Positions 17,530-27,107 of a DNA stretch of 64,000 nt are shown here, in pieces. The position numbers and the translations under genes were made by a program. The notes under the pieces were generated by a model, which was given only the letters and a program-made list of their open reading frames with translations, had not been told where the DNA came from and did not search any database. The stretch spans positions 26,815 to 90,814 of the forward strand of contig CAZEDM010000010.1 in NCBI GenBank assembly GCA_964511075.1. Reading direction: 5' to 3'. Position 1 is the stretch's first letter. Every line of letters starts with the position of its first letter. The stretch comes from CAZEDM01 sp964511075 (GTDB lineage: Bacteria; Zixibacteria; MSB-5A5; RBG-16-43-9).

Positions 17530-18834
17530 ATGAGAAAGAAAATTGCCTTCACCATTTGTATAATCCTTTTCCTCTGGATGAGCTTTGCAGCTCAGGCACA
17601 GTATGTTCAAAAGAAAATTCTCACCATTGAGGACTGCGTTAACATTGCCCAGAAAAACAGCTTCCAGGCTCGTTCTGCCCAGGAGACTTACAATTCTGCC
17701 AAATGGGAGCTTTTAGGTGGCTGGTCAGGGCTATTGCCCAGTGTCGATCTCAGTTCAGGCTGGCGCAGGTCAAGTGAGGACATTTTAAATTTCAGGCTGG
17801 GGCAGTTGGTAAGCTCTCGAGATCGATATAGTTTCAATTTAGGACTAACCCAGACCGTTTTCAACGGAGGGGCAAACTGGGCTAATTACAATTATAAAAA
17901 GGCAGGCAAGAGGTCTGCCTGGGACAATTTGAAATTATCCGAGAAATCGGTGGAGCTGAGCGTGAAAGAGGGATGTTATAATTTACTAAAAGCCCAGATG
18001 CTATATGAGGTTCAAAAGGATGCGGTGAAGAAAAGCACAGAGCAGCTTAATATGGCAAAGGCCAGATATGACTTAGGCTCAGCCTCTCTGTCCGATTATC
18101 TTAAGGCTAAGGTTCAACTGGGAAATGATAGTCTGAATTTAATCACCTACGCCAATAACGTTAAATTAGCAGAGGCTTCCCTCAATAGTCTGTTAGGTCT
18201 GGATATAGACACACCCCTGGAGATCGATGCCAGGCTGGAATATAAAAAATTAGAAACGGATTTAGAGTCCGAGCTAAAAAGAGCTTTAGAGAAACACCCG
18301 CAGATAGATAAATCCAGGATGGGAGTGAATCAGGCACATTCCAACCTCACCATCGCCAGAAGTGCCAACTTTCCCAGTATACATTTTTATGGAGATTATT
18401 CCTGGAGCGATATCGAGTTTCCCAGATCAAGTAGCGATTGGAAAAATTATGATTCCTGGGATATAGGGATAAGCATAAGTATAAATTTATTTGAAGGTTT
18501 TGCCACTACCTCCAGTGTGAGAAGCGCCAAGGCTAACCTTAAGTTAGCCCAGGAGAATTTGGAGCAGAGCAAAAGGGATTTAGAGCTGGAGATAAGACAG
18601 ACGTATCTTTCGGTAAAAGAGGCAGAACAGAAGATTCAATTGACGGAGGAGGCATTGAAGTCAGCAGAGGAAGATCTGAAGCTGACCCAGGAGAAATATA
18701 ACCTGGGGGCGGCATCGATTTTGGAACTTCTGGATGCCAATGTCTCCTATAAAACTGCCAAAAACAACCAGGTGGAAGCCCTGTATGACTACAACTTAGC
18801 TGTGGCGGAGTTCGAAAAAGCCATTCACAGATGA
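17530..18834 (+). CDS. tolC: TolC-family outer membrane efflux protein
   Basis: A 434-residue protein with a signal peptide ending at AAQAQ (about residue 24), then the two repeated TolC halves: LTIEDCVNIAQKNS near residue 32, and long Ala/Leu/Gln helices with YNLGAASILELLDANVSYKTAKNN near the C-terminus. It forms the trimeric outer-membrane channel of a tripartite exporter. ATG 17530 is chosen because AAAGGAG is 5 bases upstream; the longer frame overlaps the Yip1 gene. The adaptor, ATPase and permeases follow in order. Confidence 0.9.
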   Translation: MRKKIAFTICIILFLWMSFAAQAQYVQKKILTIEDCVNIAQKNSFQARSAQETYNSAKWELLGGWSGLLPSVDLSSGWRRSSEDILNFRLGQLVSSRDRYSFNLGLTQTVFNGGANWANYNYKKAGKRSAWDNLKLSEKSVELSVKEGCYNLLKAQMLYEVQKDAVKKSTEQLNMAKARYDLGSASLSDYLKAKVQLGNDSLNLITYANNVKLAEASLNSLLGLDIDTPLEIDARLEYKKLETDLESELKRALEKHPQIDKSRMGVNQAHSNLTIARSANFPSIHFYGDYSWSDIEFPRSSSDWKNYDSWDIGISISINLFEGFATTSSVRSAKANLKLAQENLEQSKRDLELEIRQTYLSVKEAEQKIQLTEEALKSAEEDLKLTQEKYNLGAASILELLDANVSYKTAKNNQVEALYDYNLAVAEFEKAIHR

Positions 18835-18868
18835 GTAACTTTAGAAACTTATTTAAGGAGATATTACT

Positions 18869-20101
18869 ATGAAGAAAAGAAATAAAATCATTATAGTGAT
18901 TGGCGTAATAGCTCTGATATTCATTTTCGTGCTGGTCAATCTGTTCAGGTCTGGTGAGAAAACTTATAAGGTGGAGGTGGATAAGGTCAAAAAGGGGGAT
19001 ATAACCTCCATAGTGACCGGAAGCGGTAAAGTCCAGGCCATAACGGATGTTAAGATCAGCGCCACGGTTCCAGGAGTGATAATAAGCCTGCCAGTGAAAG
19101 ACGGAGATATGGTTAAAAAAGGACAGCTTTTGGTTCAGATAGACCCATCAGAATACAAATCAACCGTAGCTCAGGCAGAAGCCCAGGTAAACTCAGCCAG
19201 GGCAAGTCTAGAACAGGCTAAACTGGTTTATGAACGCCAGAAGAAGCTTTACGAGAAGAATCTGACGTCTCAGGAGCAATTTGATCAGACCCAGACCCAA
19301 TATAATGTTGCCAAAGCACAATACGAGCAGAGCCAGGCGAATCTGAACCAGGCCAAAGACCTTTTGGCCAAAACTACTATCACCTCTCCTATGAATGGAA
19401 AGATAACCGAGCTTATGAAAAAAGAAGGCGAGATGGTAACTGGAGCCACTTACAACCCGACTGAGATTATGACTATATCGGACCTTACTGCGTTTGAGGT
19501 TGAGGTGGAGATAGATGAGACCGATATCGCAAAGGTGAAATTAGACCAAGGGGCTAAGATAAAAATCGATGCTTTCCCGGATACCTCCTTTGAAGGAGAG
19601 GTCTCGGAGATCGGCAACACAGCCAAGATCACCGGCTACGGCACTCAGGATCAGGTGGTAAATTTCCTGGTTAAGGTTTTGCTCAAAGACGAGGTTAAGG
19701 GAATAAAGCCATGGATGTCAGCCTCAGTCGATATAACCACAGCCTCACAGAAAGAGGTACTGAATATCCCGATTGCCGCAGTGGTGATGCGAGAGGAGAA
19801 GAAAGACACGCTGAATACCAATACCAAAAAAGGTGAAGCCGAGGCCTCGACCTCCACTGAAGAGGAGCCCAAAGATAAAAAGAAGAAAAAAGAGGTGGAG
19901 GGGATTTTCCTGGTGGAGAAAGACAGGGCGAAGTTTGTTCCAGTAAAGACCGGTATTGCTGACCAGCAGAACATAGAGATAGTCTCAGGCCTGAAGGAAA
20001 ACGACCAGATAATCACCGGCAGCTATAAGATCTTGAGAACCCTGAAGGACGGGGATAAGGTCAAGATCGAGAAGAAACTGGTGAAAAAAGAGGGGAGTTA
20101 A
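18869..20101 (+). CDS. macA: MacA-like periplasmic adaptor (HlyD family)
   Basis: A 410-residue adaptor with an N-terminal membrane helix (about 7-26), split lipoyl domain (residues 60-95 and TTITSPMNGKITEL near 175), helical hairpin (about 95-170), beta-barrel and membrane-proximal domain. A very charged Glu/Lys/Ser/Thr-rich insert of about 30 residues (near 310-345) interrupts the membrane-proximal domain, which is unusual. It lies 34 bases after tolC and its stop nearly touches the ATPase start. It bridges MacB-type permeases and TolC. Confidence 0.9.
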   Translation: MKKRNKIIIVIGVIALIFIFVLVNLFRSGEKTYKVEVDKVKKGDITSIVTGSGKVQAITDVKISATVPGVIISLPVKDGDMVKKGQLLVQIDPSEYKSTVAQAEAQVNSARASLEQAKLVYERQKKLYEKNLTSQEQFDQTQTQYNVAKAQYEQSQANLNQAKDLLAKTTITSPMNGKITELMKKEGEMVTGATYNPTEIMTISDLTAFEVEVEIDETDIAKVKLDQGAKIKIDAFPDTSFEGEVSEIGNTAKITGYGTQDQVVNFLVKVLLKDEVKGIKPWMSASVDITTASQKEVLNIPIAAVVMREEKKDTLNTNTKKGEAEASTSTEEEPKDKKKKKEVEGIFLVEKDRAKFVPVKTGIADQQNIEIVSGLKENDQIITGSYKILRTLKDGDKVKIEKKLVKKEGS

Positions 20102-20102
20102 A

Positions 20103-20783
20103 TTGCTGATTAAAACCGAGAATCTCTGGAAGGTGTATGAGATCGGGGCTGAAAAAGTACAGGCCCTGAGAGGCGTAGATATGGGTGTGGAGAAGGGGGA
20201 GTATCTTGCCATAATGGGTCCTTCCGGCTCTGGGAAATCAACCCTGATGAACCTGATCGGGTGTCTGGATACGCCCACAGAAGGGAAATACTATCTCAAT
20301 AATAGATTAGTGAGCGAGATGAATGACGACGAGCTGGCCTTTATCAGAAATAAGGAGATCGGGTTTGTGTTCCAGACTTTCAACCTTCTGCCCCGTGCTA
20401 CTTCCCTGCATAATGTGGAGCTTCCTTTGATCTATAACGGGACCGAATCGAAAGAAAGGATTGAAAGGGCAAGAAAAGCCTTACATATAGTGGATCTGGA
20501 GGACAGGATGACCCATAAGCCGAACGAGCTTTCCGGAGGGGAAAGACAGAGGGTAGCAATAGCCCGGGCCATTGTAAACAATCCCTCGCTCATCCTGGCA
20601 GACGAGCCCACTGGCAACCTGGATACTGCCACCGGATTAGAGATAATGAAACTTTTTGACCGGCTTCATTCTGAGGGGAATACTATAATCATAGTTACGC
20701 ATGAGCTGGATATCGCCAGATATGCAGACCGGGTCGTGCATATCAGGGATGGGATGGTCGAGAAAGAGGAAAAATTTAGATAG
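20103..20783 (+). CDS. MacB/LolD-type ABC ATPase, stand-alone
   Basis: A 226-residue ATPase of the MacB/LolD/FtsE class. Walker A GPSGSGKST begins at about residue 39, the signature LSGGERQRVAIARAI at about 140, and LILADEPTGNLD contains Walker B. In E. coli MacB this domain is fused to the permease; here it is separate and followed by two permease genes, so one ATPase may serve both. TTG start one base after the adaptor stop, with an AGGGGAG site. Confidence 0.92.
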   Translation: MLIKTENLWKVYEIGAEKVQALRGVDMGVEKGEYLAIMGPSGSGKSTLMNLIGCLDTPTEGKYYLNNRLVSEMNDDELAFIRNKEIGFVFQTFNLLPRATSLHNVELPLIYNGTESKERIERARKALHIVDLEDRMTHKPNELSGGERQRVAIARAIVNNPSLILADEPTGNLDTATGLEIMKLFDRLHSEGNTIIIVTHELDIARYADRVVHIRDGMVEKEEKFR

Positions 20784-20811
20784 ATTAATTTTTTTTGCCG
20801 GGAGAGAAAAG

Positions 20812-22029
20812 TTGCAGTTTTTAGAGAGTGTAGGAATGGCTTTAAAGTCACTTATCTCCAATAAGCTTCGCTCTATACTCACTCTCATTGGAGTCATAAT
20901 CGGGGTCATGACCGTCATCGCGGTGGTCTCCATCATAGCCGGTATGAATAAATATGTGTCAGACAGGATATCGAGGTTAGGTTCCAGCACCTTCTTCGTG
21001 GATAAGTTCGGCATAACTATGAGTGAGGAGGATTATATAAACGCCCTTAAAAGGAAAGACCTTAGCATGGAGGATATGGAGGCAGTGAGGAAGAACTGTT
21101 CCCTATGCTGGAAAGTAGGAGCTAGGCAGGTTACTTTCAGGAAAGTCAAATATAGAAAAGAATATGTCAGCGATATCACAGTCGTAGGGGCTACTGCTAA
21201 TTTTACTGAGGTCATGGATTTCGATTTGAGCAGTGGAAGGTCACATACGGATTTCGAGGACGAACATAACCGCAGGGTGGCTCTGCTTGGATGGGAGGTG
21301 GCAGACAACCTGTTTCCCAACCAGGACCCCATAGGCAAAGATGTCAAGATAGGTAATTATTACTTCAGGGTTGTGGGAGTGGCTGAGAAAAGAGGAACTT
21401 TTTTAGGACAGAGTCAGGATGATTTCGTTGTAATCCCCATTACTACTTTTAACAAGATCTTCGGCACCAAAAGGTATATGCTGATATTCGTCAAGGTGGA
21501 GGATTTCAGCTTGATGCAGCAGGCTCAGGACCAGGTTCGCCTGATACTCAGAGCCAGGAGACATGTCCCCTATGACAAACCAGATGATTTCGCCATTTCG
21601 ACCTCTGACACTTTTATGGATTTATATCGAAATTTCACCTCAACCGCCTTTATAGTTATGATCGGGGTATCCTCTATCGCTCTGGTGGTCGGCGGCATAG
21701 TCATAATGAACATAATGCTGGTCTCGGTAACGGAGAGGACCAGGGAGATCGGCATACGTAAGGCGGTAGGGGCTAAGAAGAAGAACATCCTCTGGCAGTT
21801 TTTAGTAGAGTCAGTTACCCTGGCAATGGTAGGAGGGTTGATAGGGATTATCCTGGGCAGCATAATCGCCAAGTTAGTGTCAGCTACTACTCCGCTCCCA
21901 GCATCGATTGAACCCTGGTCAGTTATAAGCGGGCTTATTATTGCCTCCTCGGTAGGAATTTTCTTTGGGATCTTTCCTGCTATGAAAGCTGCCAAGTTAG
22001 ACCCCATAGCATGTTTAAGGTATGAATAA
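20812..22029 (+). CDS. MacB-type permease (first of two)
   Basis: About 405 residues: an N-terminal helix with SNKLRSILTLIGVIIGVMTVIAVVSI, a periplasmic MacB core domain (about 50-270) and three C-terminal helices beginning near VGGIVIMNIMLVSVTERTREIGIRKAVGAKK, the FtsX-domain hallmark. The start is set at TTG 20812, with GGGAGAG 5 bases upstream; the longer frame runs back into the ATPase gene. MacB proteins work by mechanotransmission, moving periplasmic substrate into TolC. Confidence 0.88.
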   Translation: MQFLESVGMALKSLISNKLRSILTLIGVIIGVMTVIAVVSIIAGMNKYVSDRISRLGSSTFFVDKFGITMSEEDYINALKRKDLSMEDMEAVRKNCSLCWKVGARQVTFRKVKYRKEYVSDITVVGATANFTEVMDFDLSSGRSHTDFEDEHNRRVALLGWEVADNLFPNQDPIGKDVKIGNYYFRVVGVAEKRGTFLGQSQDDFVVIPITTFNKIFGTKRYMLIFVKVEDFSLMQQAQDQVRLILRARRHVPYDKPDDFAISTSDTFMDLYRNFTSTAFIVMIGVSSIALVVGGIVIMNIMLVSVTERTREIGIRKAVGAKKKNILWQFLVESVTLAMVGGLIGIILGSIIAKLVSATTPLPASIEPWSVISGLIIASSVGIFFGIFPAMKAAKLDPIACLRYE

Positions 22030-22192
22030 GGAACAAAAGACAGAAGATGGAAAATAAAAGATTAGAGATTAAAGGGGGAATATTGCTTGTTTTCGGTCTC
22101 CTGACTAACAGCATTCTCTTCGTGGGTGAAAGGAGAGCAACGAAGAGCGGGATCAGAGATAAAAGATAAAAAAGAAAGAACATCTTGTAATT

Positions 22193-23443
22193 ATGAATCT
22201 GTTTGAGGTAAAAGAAGGTATTTTAATGGCCCTGGCCTCTCTTAAGGCTAATAAGATGCGCTCATTTTTGACTATCTTGGGAGTCCTCGTAGGTGTGACT
22301 GCGGTCATCGGGATGGTCTCCATTATCCAGGGTTTGAATAACAGCATGGCTCAGCAGATAGAGTCCCTGGGCTCGGATACAATCTATGTAACCCGCTTTA
22401 AGATCGGAATTCGTATGGGAAGGATGCCGGAGGAGGAGAGGAATCGCAAGCCTATTACCTTTGAGGATGCTATGGCAGTAAGGGAATACTGCCCTTCGGT
22501 AAGCGAGGTTTCTCCCCAGAACTGGGGACCTGGCTCCAAAATCATAAAATACGGCAAGGAGGAGGTATCCTATTTCGATCTGATTGGAGTTATGCCAGAA
22601 TATGAGGTGGTGAATAATAACTACATAGCAGAAGGAAGGTTTTTCACTGATGCAGATGTAAACTATCGAGCTGATGTGCTGATATTGGGTCCGGATCTGG
22701 CTGAGAAACTTTTCCCTTTCCAGGACCCTGTGGGCAAAGAGGTGCTCTTAGGAGGAGCCAACTATTCTCCCAGGAGATTTACGGTTATCGGGGTGATGGA
22801 GAAAAGGCCTAACCTTCTGGGTGAGAGTATGAATAATTTCGTGCTTTTGCCTTACTGGACCTATATGCAGCTTTATCCGGAGGAGAAGGAATTGCTCTTA
22901 GTTGCCAGGCCCAGATCACCGGCACTGATGTCCAAGGCGATTGACGAGATAACTGAGCTGATGAGGAGAAGGAGAGCCGTTCCTCCAGATAAGCCTAATG
23001 ATTTCGCTGTCTCCACCCAGGATGACCTGATGAATGTTTATCATCAGATCACCGGTGCTATCTATTTGGTGATGGTGGTTATCTCCTCCATCGGGTTATT
23101 GGTCGGAGGAGTAGGGGTGATGAACATCATGCTGGTCTCGGTAACGGAAAGGACCAGGGAGATCGGGATAAGAAAGGCTATCGGGGCAAAGAAAAGAGAT
23201 ATTATCTGGCAGTTTTTGATCGAGGCCATGACTTTGAGCGGAAGCGGCGGGATATTGGGCATACTCATAGGACTTCTTTTAAGTCAGCTGATTGGTGCAG
23301 TTACCCCACTACCAGCCAGCGTATCCTTGCCCTGGGTAATCATAGGCTTCTCCGTAGCAGTGGGGGTAGGATTGGTATTCGGCATCTATCCAGCTTATCG
23401 GGCGGCCAAGGTCGATCCAATTATCTCCTTAAGATACGAATAA
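22193..23443 (+). CDS. MacB-type permease (second of two)
   Basis: A 416-residue paralogue of the preceding permease with the same layout: NKMRSFLTILGVLVGVTAVIGM near residue 23, a periplasmic core, and VGGVGVMNIMLVSVTERTREIGIRKAIGAKKR before the last helices. It has no ATPase of its own. The 163-base gap upstream holds an 8-bp inverted repeat (22116-22123 with 22140-22147). Two different permeases after one ATPase suggest a heterodimeric exporter, unlike the usual MacB homodimer. Confidence 0.88.
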   Translation: MNLFEVKEGILMALASLKANKMRSFLTILGVLVGVTAVIGMVSIIQGLNNSMAQQIESLGSDTIYVTRFKIGIRMGRMPEEERNRKPITFEDAMAVREYCPSVSEVSPQNWGPGSKIIKYGKEEVSYFDLIGVMPEYEVVNNNYIAEGRFFTDADVNYRADVLILGPDLAEKLFPFQDPVGKEVLLGGANYSPRRFTVIGVMEKRPNLLGESMNNFVLLPYWTYMQLYPEEKELLLVARPRSPALMSKAIDEITELMRRRRAVPPDKPNDFAVSTQDDLMNVYHQITGAIYLVMVVISSIGLLVGGVGVMNIMLVSVTERTREIGIRKAIGAKKRDIIWQFLIEAMTLSGSGGILGILIGLLLSQLIGAVTPLPASVSLPWVIIGFSVAVGVGLVFGIYPAYRAAKVDPIISLRYE

Positions 23444-23547
23444 AAAGATTTGACCAAACATAAGCACGGGGCTTAGAGTAATTATAATCGGAATCGAGGA
23501 TGAATTTTATTATGGATATTTCTGAAGGATTTAATTATAATGGAAAT

Positions 23548-24849
23548 ATGAAAAGGATGATCATATTTATAGTTTTGGCTTTTCTGTTGTCTTTAAATTC
23601 TTATTCTTTCTCTCAAACCGACTTCGGATATCAGGAGGATTTGGAGAAGGAGGGGTTCTTCTTAGACTATGCCTATTTCAAGGGAAGCGGAAAAGATGAC
23701 TGGAGGTTAGAAGTTTATTACAGGATCTTCAATCACAAGCTGACCTTTGTCAAGGACGAAGAGAGATTCAGAGCTAGCTACGAGATCGAGATAGCGCTCT
23801 TCAGTAAAAATAAACAGTTCACCGCCAGCTCTCATGAGGAGGAATATATAGTTGAGACCTATCAGGAGACTCAATCCACTGAGAATTTTTTAATCAATCA
23901 GCTCAATCTCTACCTCCCGGAAGGTGACTATAAGCTAAGAGTAAAGTTGATCGACCATAATTCCAATCAGGTATCACAACTGGAGAAACAGATTTACCTT
24001 CCCTCTCGGGAAACACACAAGATAATCTTCAGTGGCCTGGAGCTGGCTCGCAGCGTCAAGGAAGATGTGGACTCCTCCAAATTCAGCAAAAGAGGTAAAG
24101 AGGTCATACCCAGCGTTTCGGCCTTTTTCGGCGACCCGCAGAATTTCCTCTGGGTTTATCTGGAGCTCTATAATCTGAAGCTCTCGGGGACCTTGGATTA
24201 TCTCTTGCTCTATGAGCTGGAAGCGGTCAATAAATCTATAGTTTTTAAGGATACCTCTGAAACCACGCTTATGCCTTCGGCTGACGAGGTCTTCTATGAA
24301 TTCAAGAAAATCCAGATAGAAAATATACCTGGGGGCTCGTATACGCTTCGGGTTAGACTGACAGATAAACGGGGCAGGGAGATAGCCAAGGTTCATAAAG
24401 ATCTGAATATCGTGTGGTCCTTACTTTATCAGGTGAAGACCGAATACCTTAAGGCAGTGGATCTTTTGCGATATGTGGCTAATAGCAAGGAACTGGAGGA
24501 GTTGAAAGAGGCAAAAGAAGGAGAGAGGGTGACTAAATGGCTAGAGTTCTGGAAATCCAAAGATCCCACCCCGGATACACCGGAGAATGAGTTAAGGGAT
24601 GAGTATTATAAAAGGGTGAGATACGCTAATCAGCACTTCCGCATCTATGATAAGGAAGGGTACAAGACCGACATGGGGATGGTCTATATAAAGTTCGGTC
24701 CACCAGATGAGATTGACAGACACCCTTTTGAGCTTTCCAGCCGTGCCTATCAGATCTGGTATTATTACCGCCTCAATCGCAGGTTCTTATTCGTCGATGT
24801 AACTGGTTACGGAGAATATGAGCTACAGTATCCTTATGATGGAAGGTGA
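23548..24849 (+). CDS. GWxTD-domain exported protein (first copy)
   Basis: About 433 residues. ATG 23548 is preferred because it places a signal peptide at the N-terminus (MKRMIIFIVLAFLLSL, cleavage near SFSQ). The middle is beta-rich with two related segments of the form SGLELARSVKEDVDSSKFSK. The C-terminal GWxTD module has the FWKSKDPTPDTPENE lead-in and then GYKTDMGMVYIKFGPPDEIDR near residue 370, with Tyr replacing the Trp that names the domain. The domain is typical of FCB and Acidobacteria envelopes; its function is unknown. A paralogue follows. Confidence 0.85.
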   Translation: MKRMIIFIVLAFLLSLNSYSFSQTDFGYQEDLEKEGFFLDYAYFKGSGKDDWRLEVYYRIFNHKLTFVKDEERFRASYEIEIALFSKNKQFTASSHEEEYIVETYQETQSTENFLINQLNLYLPEGDYKLRVKLIDHNSNQVSQLEKQIYLPSRETHKIIFSGLELARSVKEDVDSSKFSKRGKEVIPSVSAFFGDPQNFLWVYLELYNLKLSGTLDYLLLYELEAVNKSIVFKDTSETTLMPSADEVFYEFKKIQIENIPGGSYTLRVRLTDKRGREIAKVHKDLNIVWSLLYQVKTEYLKAVDLLRYVANSKELEELKEAKEGERVTKWLEFWKSKDPTPDTPENELRDEYYKRVRYANQHFRIYDKEGYKTDMGMVYIKFGPPDEIDRHPFELSSRAYQIWYYYRLNRRFLFVDVTGYGEYELQYPYDGR

Positions 24850-24912
24850 TAAAAATGGGCTTAAAAGCATTTATATCCTTTTATATTCAACCTTTTTAAG
24901 GAGGTATAAATA

Positions 24913-26325
24913 ATGGGAAATGGCTTAAAACAAATACTGGTATTAATCTCCCTATTATCGGTTTTTTTCCTCCTTTTATTCTGGTCTGTAGATTCATTCG
25001 CTTTTCCCACCGATTCTCTCAAGTTAGATCTGGATTACTCGGTTTTTAAATATCTCCCAGATATAGACAAGAGCTATTTGGAGATATATTATTCCCTGAA
25101 ACAAAAGGAGCTGGATTACATCCAGCAGGTTGAGGGATTCGGAACAATAGTTTCCTTGGAGTTAAGCTTGAAGGATCAGGAAGGCAAGGAAGCCAAGGAG
25201 AAGGAATGGAAAGTAGGAAGCCTGGTTCAGGACGCAGAAAAGGCCAAGATCTCTGATGCTCAGATGATAGACATTCTGGGAGATACCATAAAGCCGGGAG
25301 TCTACTCTTTAGAGCTAAAAGTGATTGATCTCAATTCCAATAGGGTGGGGGTGAAAAAAACTGAAGTCACAGTTCCGGATTTCCGAGGTGAGTCCTTACA
25401 GATGAGCGATATGGAGCTGGCTTTAAACCTGTCAGAAGAGGATACCGCAGAAGTGAAATTCAACAAATCCGGAATCAGGGTTTTGCCTAATCCCGGAAGG
25501 GAGTATATTTCAAAGGAAGGGATGCTCTATCTGTATGCGGAGATCTATAATCTCCAATTCAGCCAGGAAGGAGAGAAAAAAGGGTATTCCCTGAATTTTT
25601 CCGTATTGGATTCAGCTGGTTCAAATCCCAAGGACTATGGTACCCAGATAAATGCCAAGCCGGGTAACACAGCCGTGGTTATGAACGCCCTGAATATCGG
25701 CTCCCTTGCCCCCGGTAAATATCAATTGAGGATTTTAGCCAGAGACCTTGATTCAGGGGAGGAGGTCGAAAGGATAAAGCCTTTTAAGGTGGGAACCAGA
25801 GCAGCAGGGGAGATAACTGAGGGACCTCTAACTGAGAAGGAAGCGAAAGATTTGAGAAATATGCTCTCCTACATTGGCACCAGGGATGAATTGAACATGT
25901 ACGATCAACTTAATTTAGCTGGCAAGAAACAGTTTATGGTTGAGTTCTGGAAGAGAAATGACCCTGATCCTTTAACGCCGGAGAATGAATTTAAGATCGA
26001 GTATTACAGAAGGTGGGAGGAGGCTAAACGTAAATACTCCTCCAACAGAGTGGAAAAGGATGGCTGGAGAACCGATATGGGAAGGGTCTATATTATCTAC
26101 GGGGAACCAGATGACATTGAAAGACATCCTTATTCTATAACTTCCAAATCCTGGGAGAGATGGAACTACGATCATATCCAGGGAGGGGTCTATTTTATCT
26201 TCATAGATGATGCAGGCTTCGGGGTTTATAAGCTGATTCACTCCACGGCTAAAGGAGAGATCAAGGACTCTCGGTGGCAGGAGAGGGTTGATACGGAGGG
26301 GGCAAGTGAGATCTCGGATTATTAA
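24913..26325 (+). CDS. GWxTD-domain exported protein (second copy)
   Basis: A 470-residue paralogue of the previous protein with a signal sequence (about residues 8-32), similar beta-rich middle part, FWKRNDPDPLTPENE lead-in and a canonical GWRTDMGRVYIIYGEPDDIER near residue 385, followed by a C-terminal extension. Strong ribosome site AAGGAGGT. It lies between the MacB permease pair and a NatAB-type exporter on the same strand, so a role as envelope component or substrate-handling partner of these exporters is plausible but unproven. Confidence 0.88.
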   Translation: MGNGLKQILVLISLLSVFFLLLFWSVDSFAFPTDSLKLDLDYSVFKYLPDIDKSYLEIYYSLKQKELDYIQQVEGFGTIVSLELSLKDQEGKEAKEKEWKVGSLVQDAEKAKISDAQMIDILGDTIKPGVYSLELKVIDLNSNRVGVKKTEVTVPDFRGESLQMSDMELALNLSEEDTAEVKFNKSGIRVLPNPGREYISKEGMLYLYAEIYNLQFSQEGEKKGYSLNFSVLDSAGSNPKDYGTQINAKPGNTAVVMNALNIGSLAPGKYQLRILARDLDSGEEVERIKPFKVGTRAAGEITEGPLTEKEAKDLRNMLSYIGTRDELNMYDQLNLAGKKQFMVEFWKRNDPDPLTPENEFKIEYYRRWEEAKRKYSSNRVEKDGWRTDMGRVYIIYGEPDDIERHPYSITSKSWERWNYDHIQGGVYFIFIDDAGFGVYKLIHSTAKGEIKDSRWQERVDTEGASEISDY

Positions 26326-26363
26326 GGGTAAAAAGGCTTCTGGATTTCATCGGTTCCCTTTAG

Positions 26364-27107
26364 ATGATAAAGACCTTCGATATAAGTAAGATCTTTCTGG
26401 ACAAAAAGAGAGGGAAGATAGTAGCGGTCGATGAGGTTACTATAGAATGCAAACCCGGGAAGATCTTTGGGCTTTTAGGCTTGAACGGCGCAGGCAAGAC
26501 CACGCTGATGCGTCTTCTTTCCACAGTTTTAAAACCAACTTCCGGCACGGCTCAGGTAGCTGGCTTTGACATCCTTCAAGAGCCTCAAAAGGTGAAATCT
26601 AATATCGGGTTCCTATCCTCTGATACTGCCCTTTACCCCAGATTAACCGCAGAGGAGACCGTTACCTATTTTGCCAGATTGAACGGAATGGAGGAGAAGC
26701 TCATACAGGAGAGGAAGGAAAAACTCTTCAGGATCTTCGATATGGATTGGTACAGGGACAGACGGGTAGATAAACTTTCCTCCGGTATGAAGCAGAAAGT
26801 CTCTTTAGCCCGCACCGTGGTTCATGACCCGAAGGTGCTGATCTTAGATGAGCCCACCCTGGGACTGGATGTAATCACCTCCAGAAATATCATACAATTC
26901 ATACGTAAAGCCAAAGAGGAGAACAAATGCATCCTGTTTTCTACCCATATAATGCACGAGGCAGAGAAGCTCTGTGATGAAATCGCCATCATCCATAGGG
27001 GAAGGATATTGACAGTTGGCACCCTGGAAGAGCTACGACACAAAGCCGGGCTGGAGGATTTAGACGAGGTCTTTGTTAAATTCATAGGGAGGGAAAATGA
27101 ATCTTAA
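26364..27107 (+). CDS. natA: NatA-like ABC transporter ATPase
   Basis: A 247-residue ATPase of the NatA/CcmA class: Walker A (LNGAGKTT near residue 40), signature KLSSGMKQKVSLART near 135, Walker B VLILDEPTLGLDV and H-loop FSTHIMHEAE. The signature has SSG in place of SGG. It overlaps the permease gene by 11 bases. NatAB of Bacillus exports sodium, but relatives carry many substrates, so the substrate is not assigned. There is no clear ribosome site before the ATG, consistent with coupling to the upstream gene. Confidence 0.87.
   Translation: MIKTFDISKIFLDKKRGKIVAVDEVTIECKPGKIFGLLGLNGAGKTTLMRLLSTVLKPTSGTAQVAGFDILQEPQKVKSNIGFLSSDTALYPRLTAEETVTYFARLNGMEEKLIQERKEKLFRIFDMDWYRDRRVDKLSSGMKQKVSLARTVVHDPKVLILDEPTLGLDVITSRNIIQFIRKAKEENKCILFSTHIMHEAEKLCDEIAIIHRGRILTVGTLEELRHKAGLEDLDEVFVKFIGRENES

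Noticed and set aside
22030..22192. Small gene between the two MacB permeases
   Set aside because: No open frame with a start site; only an 8-bp inverted repeat is present.
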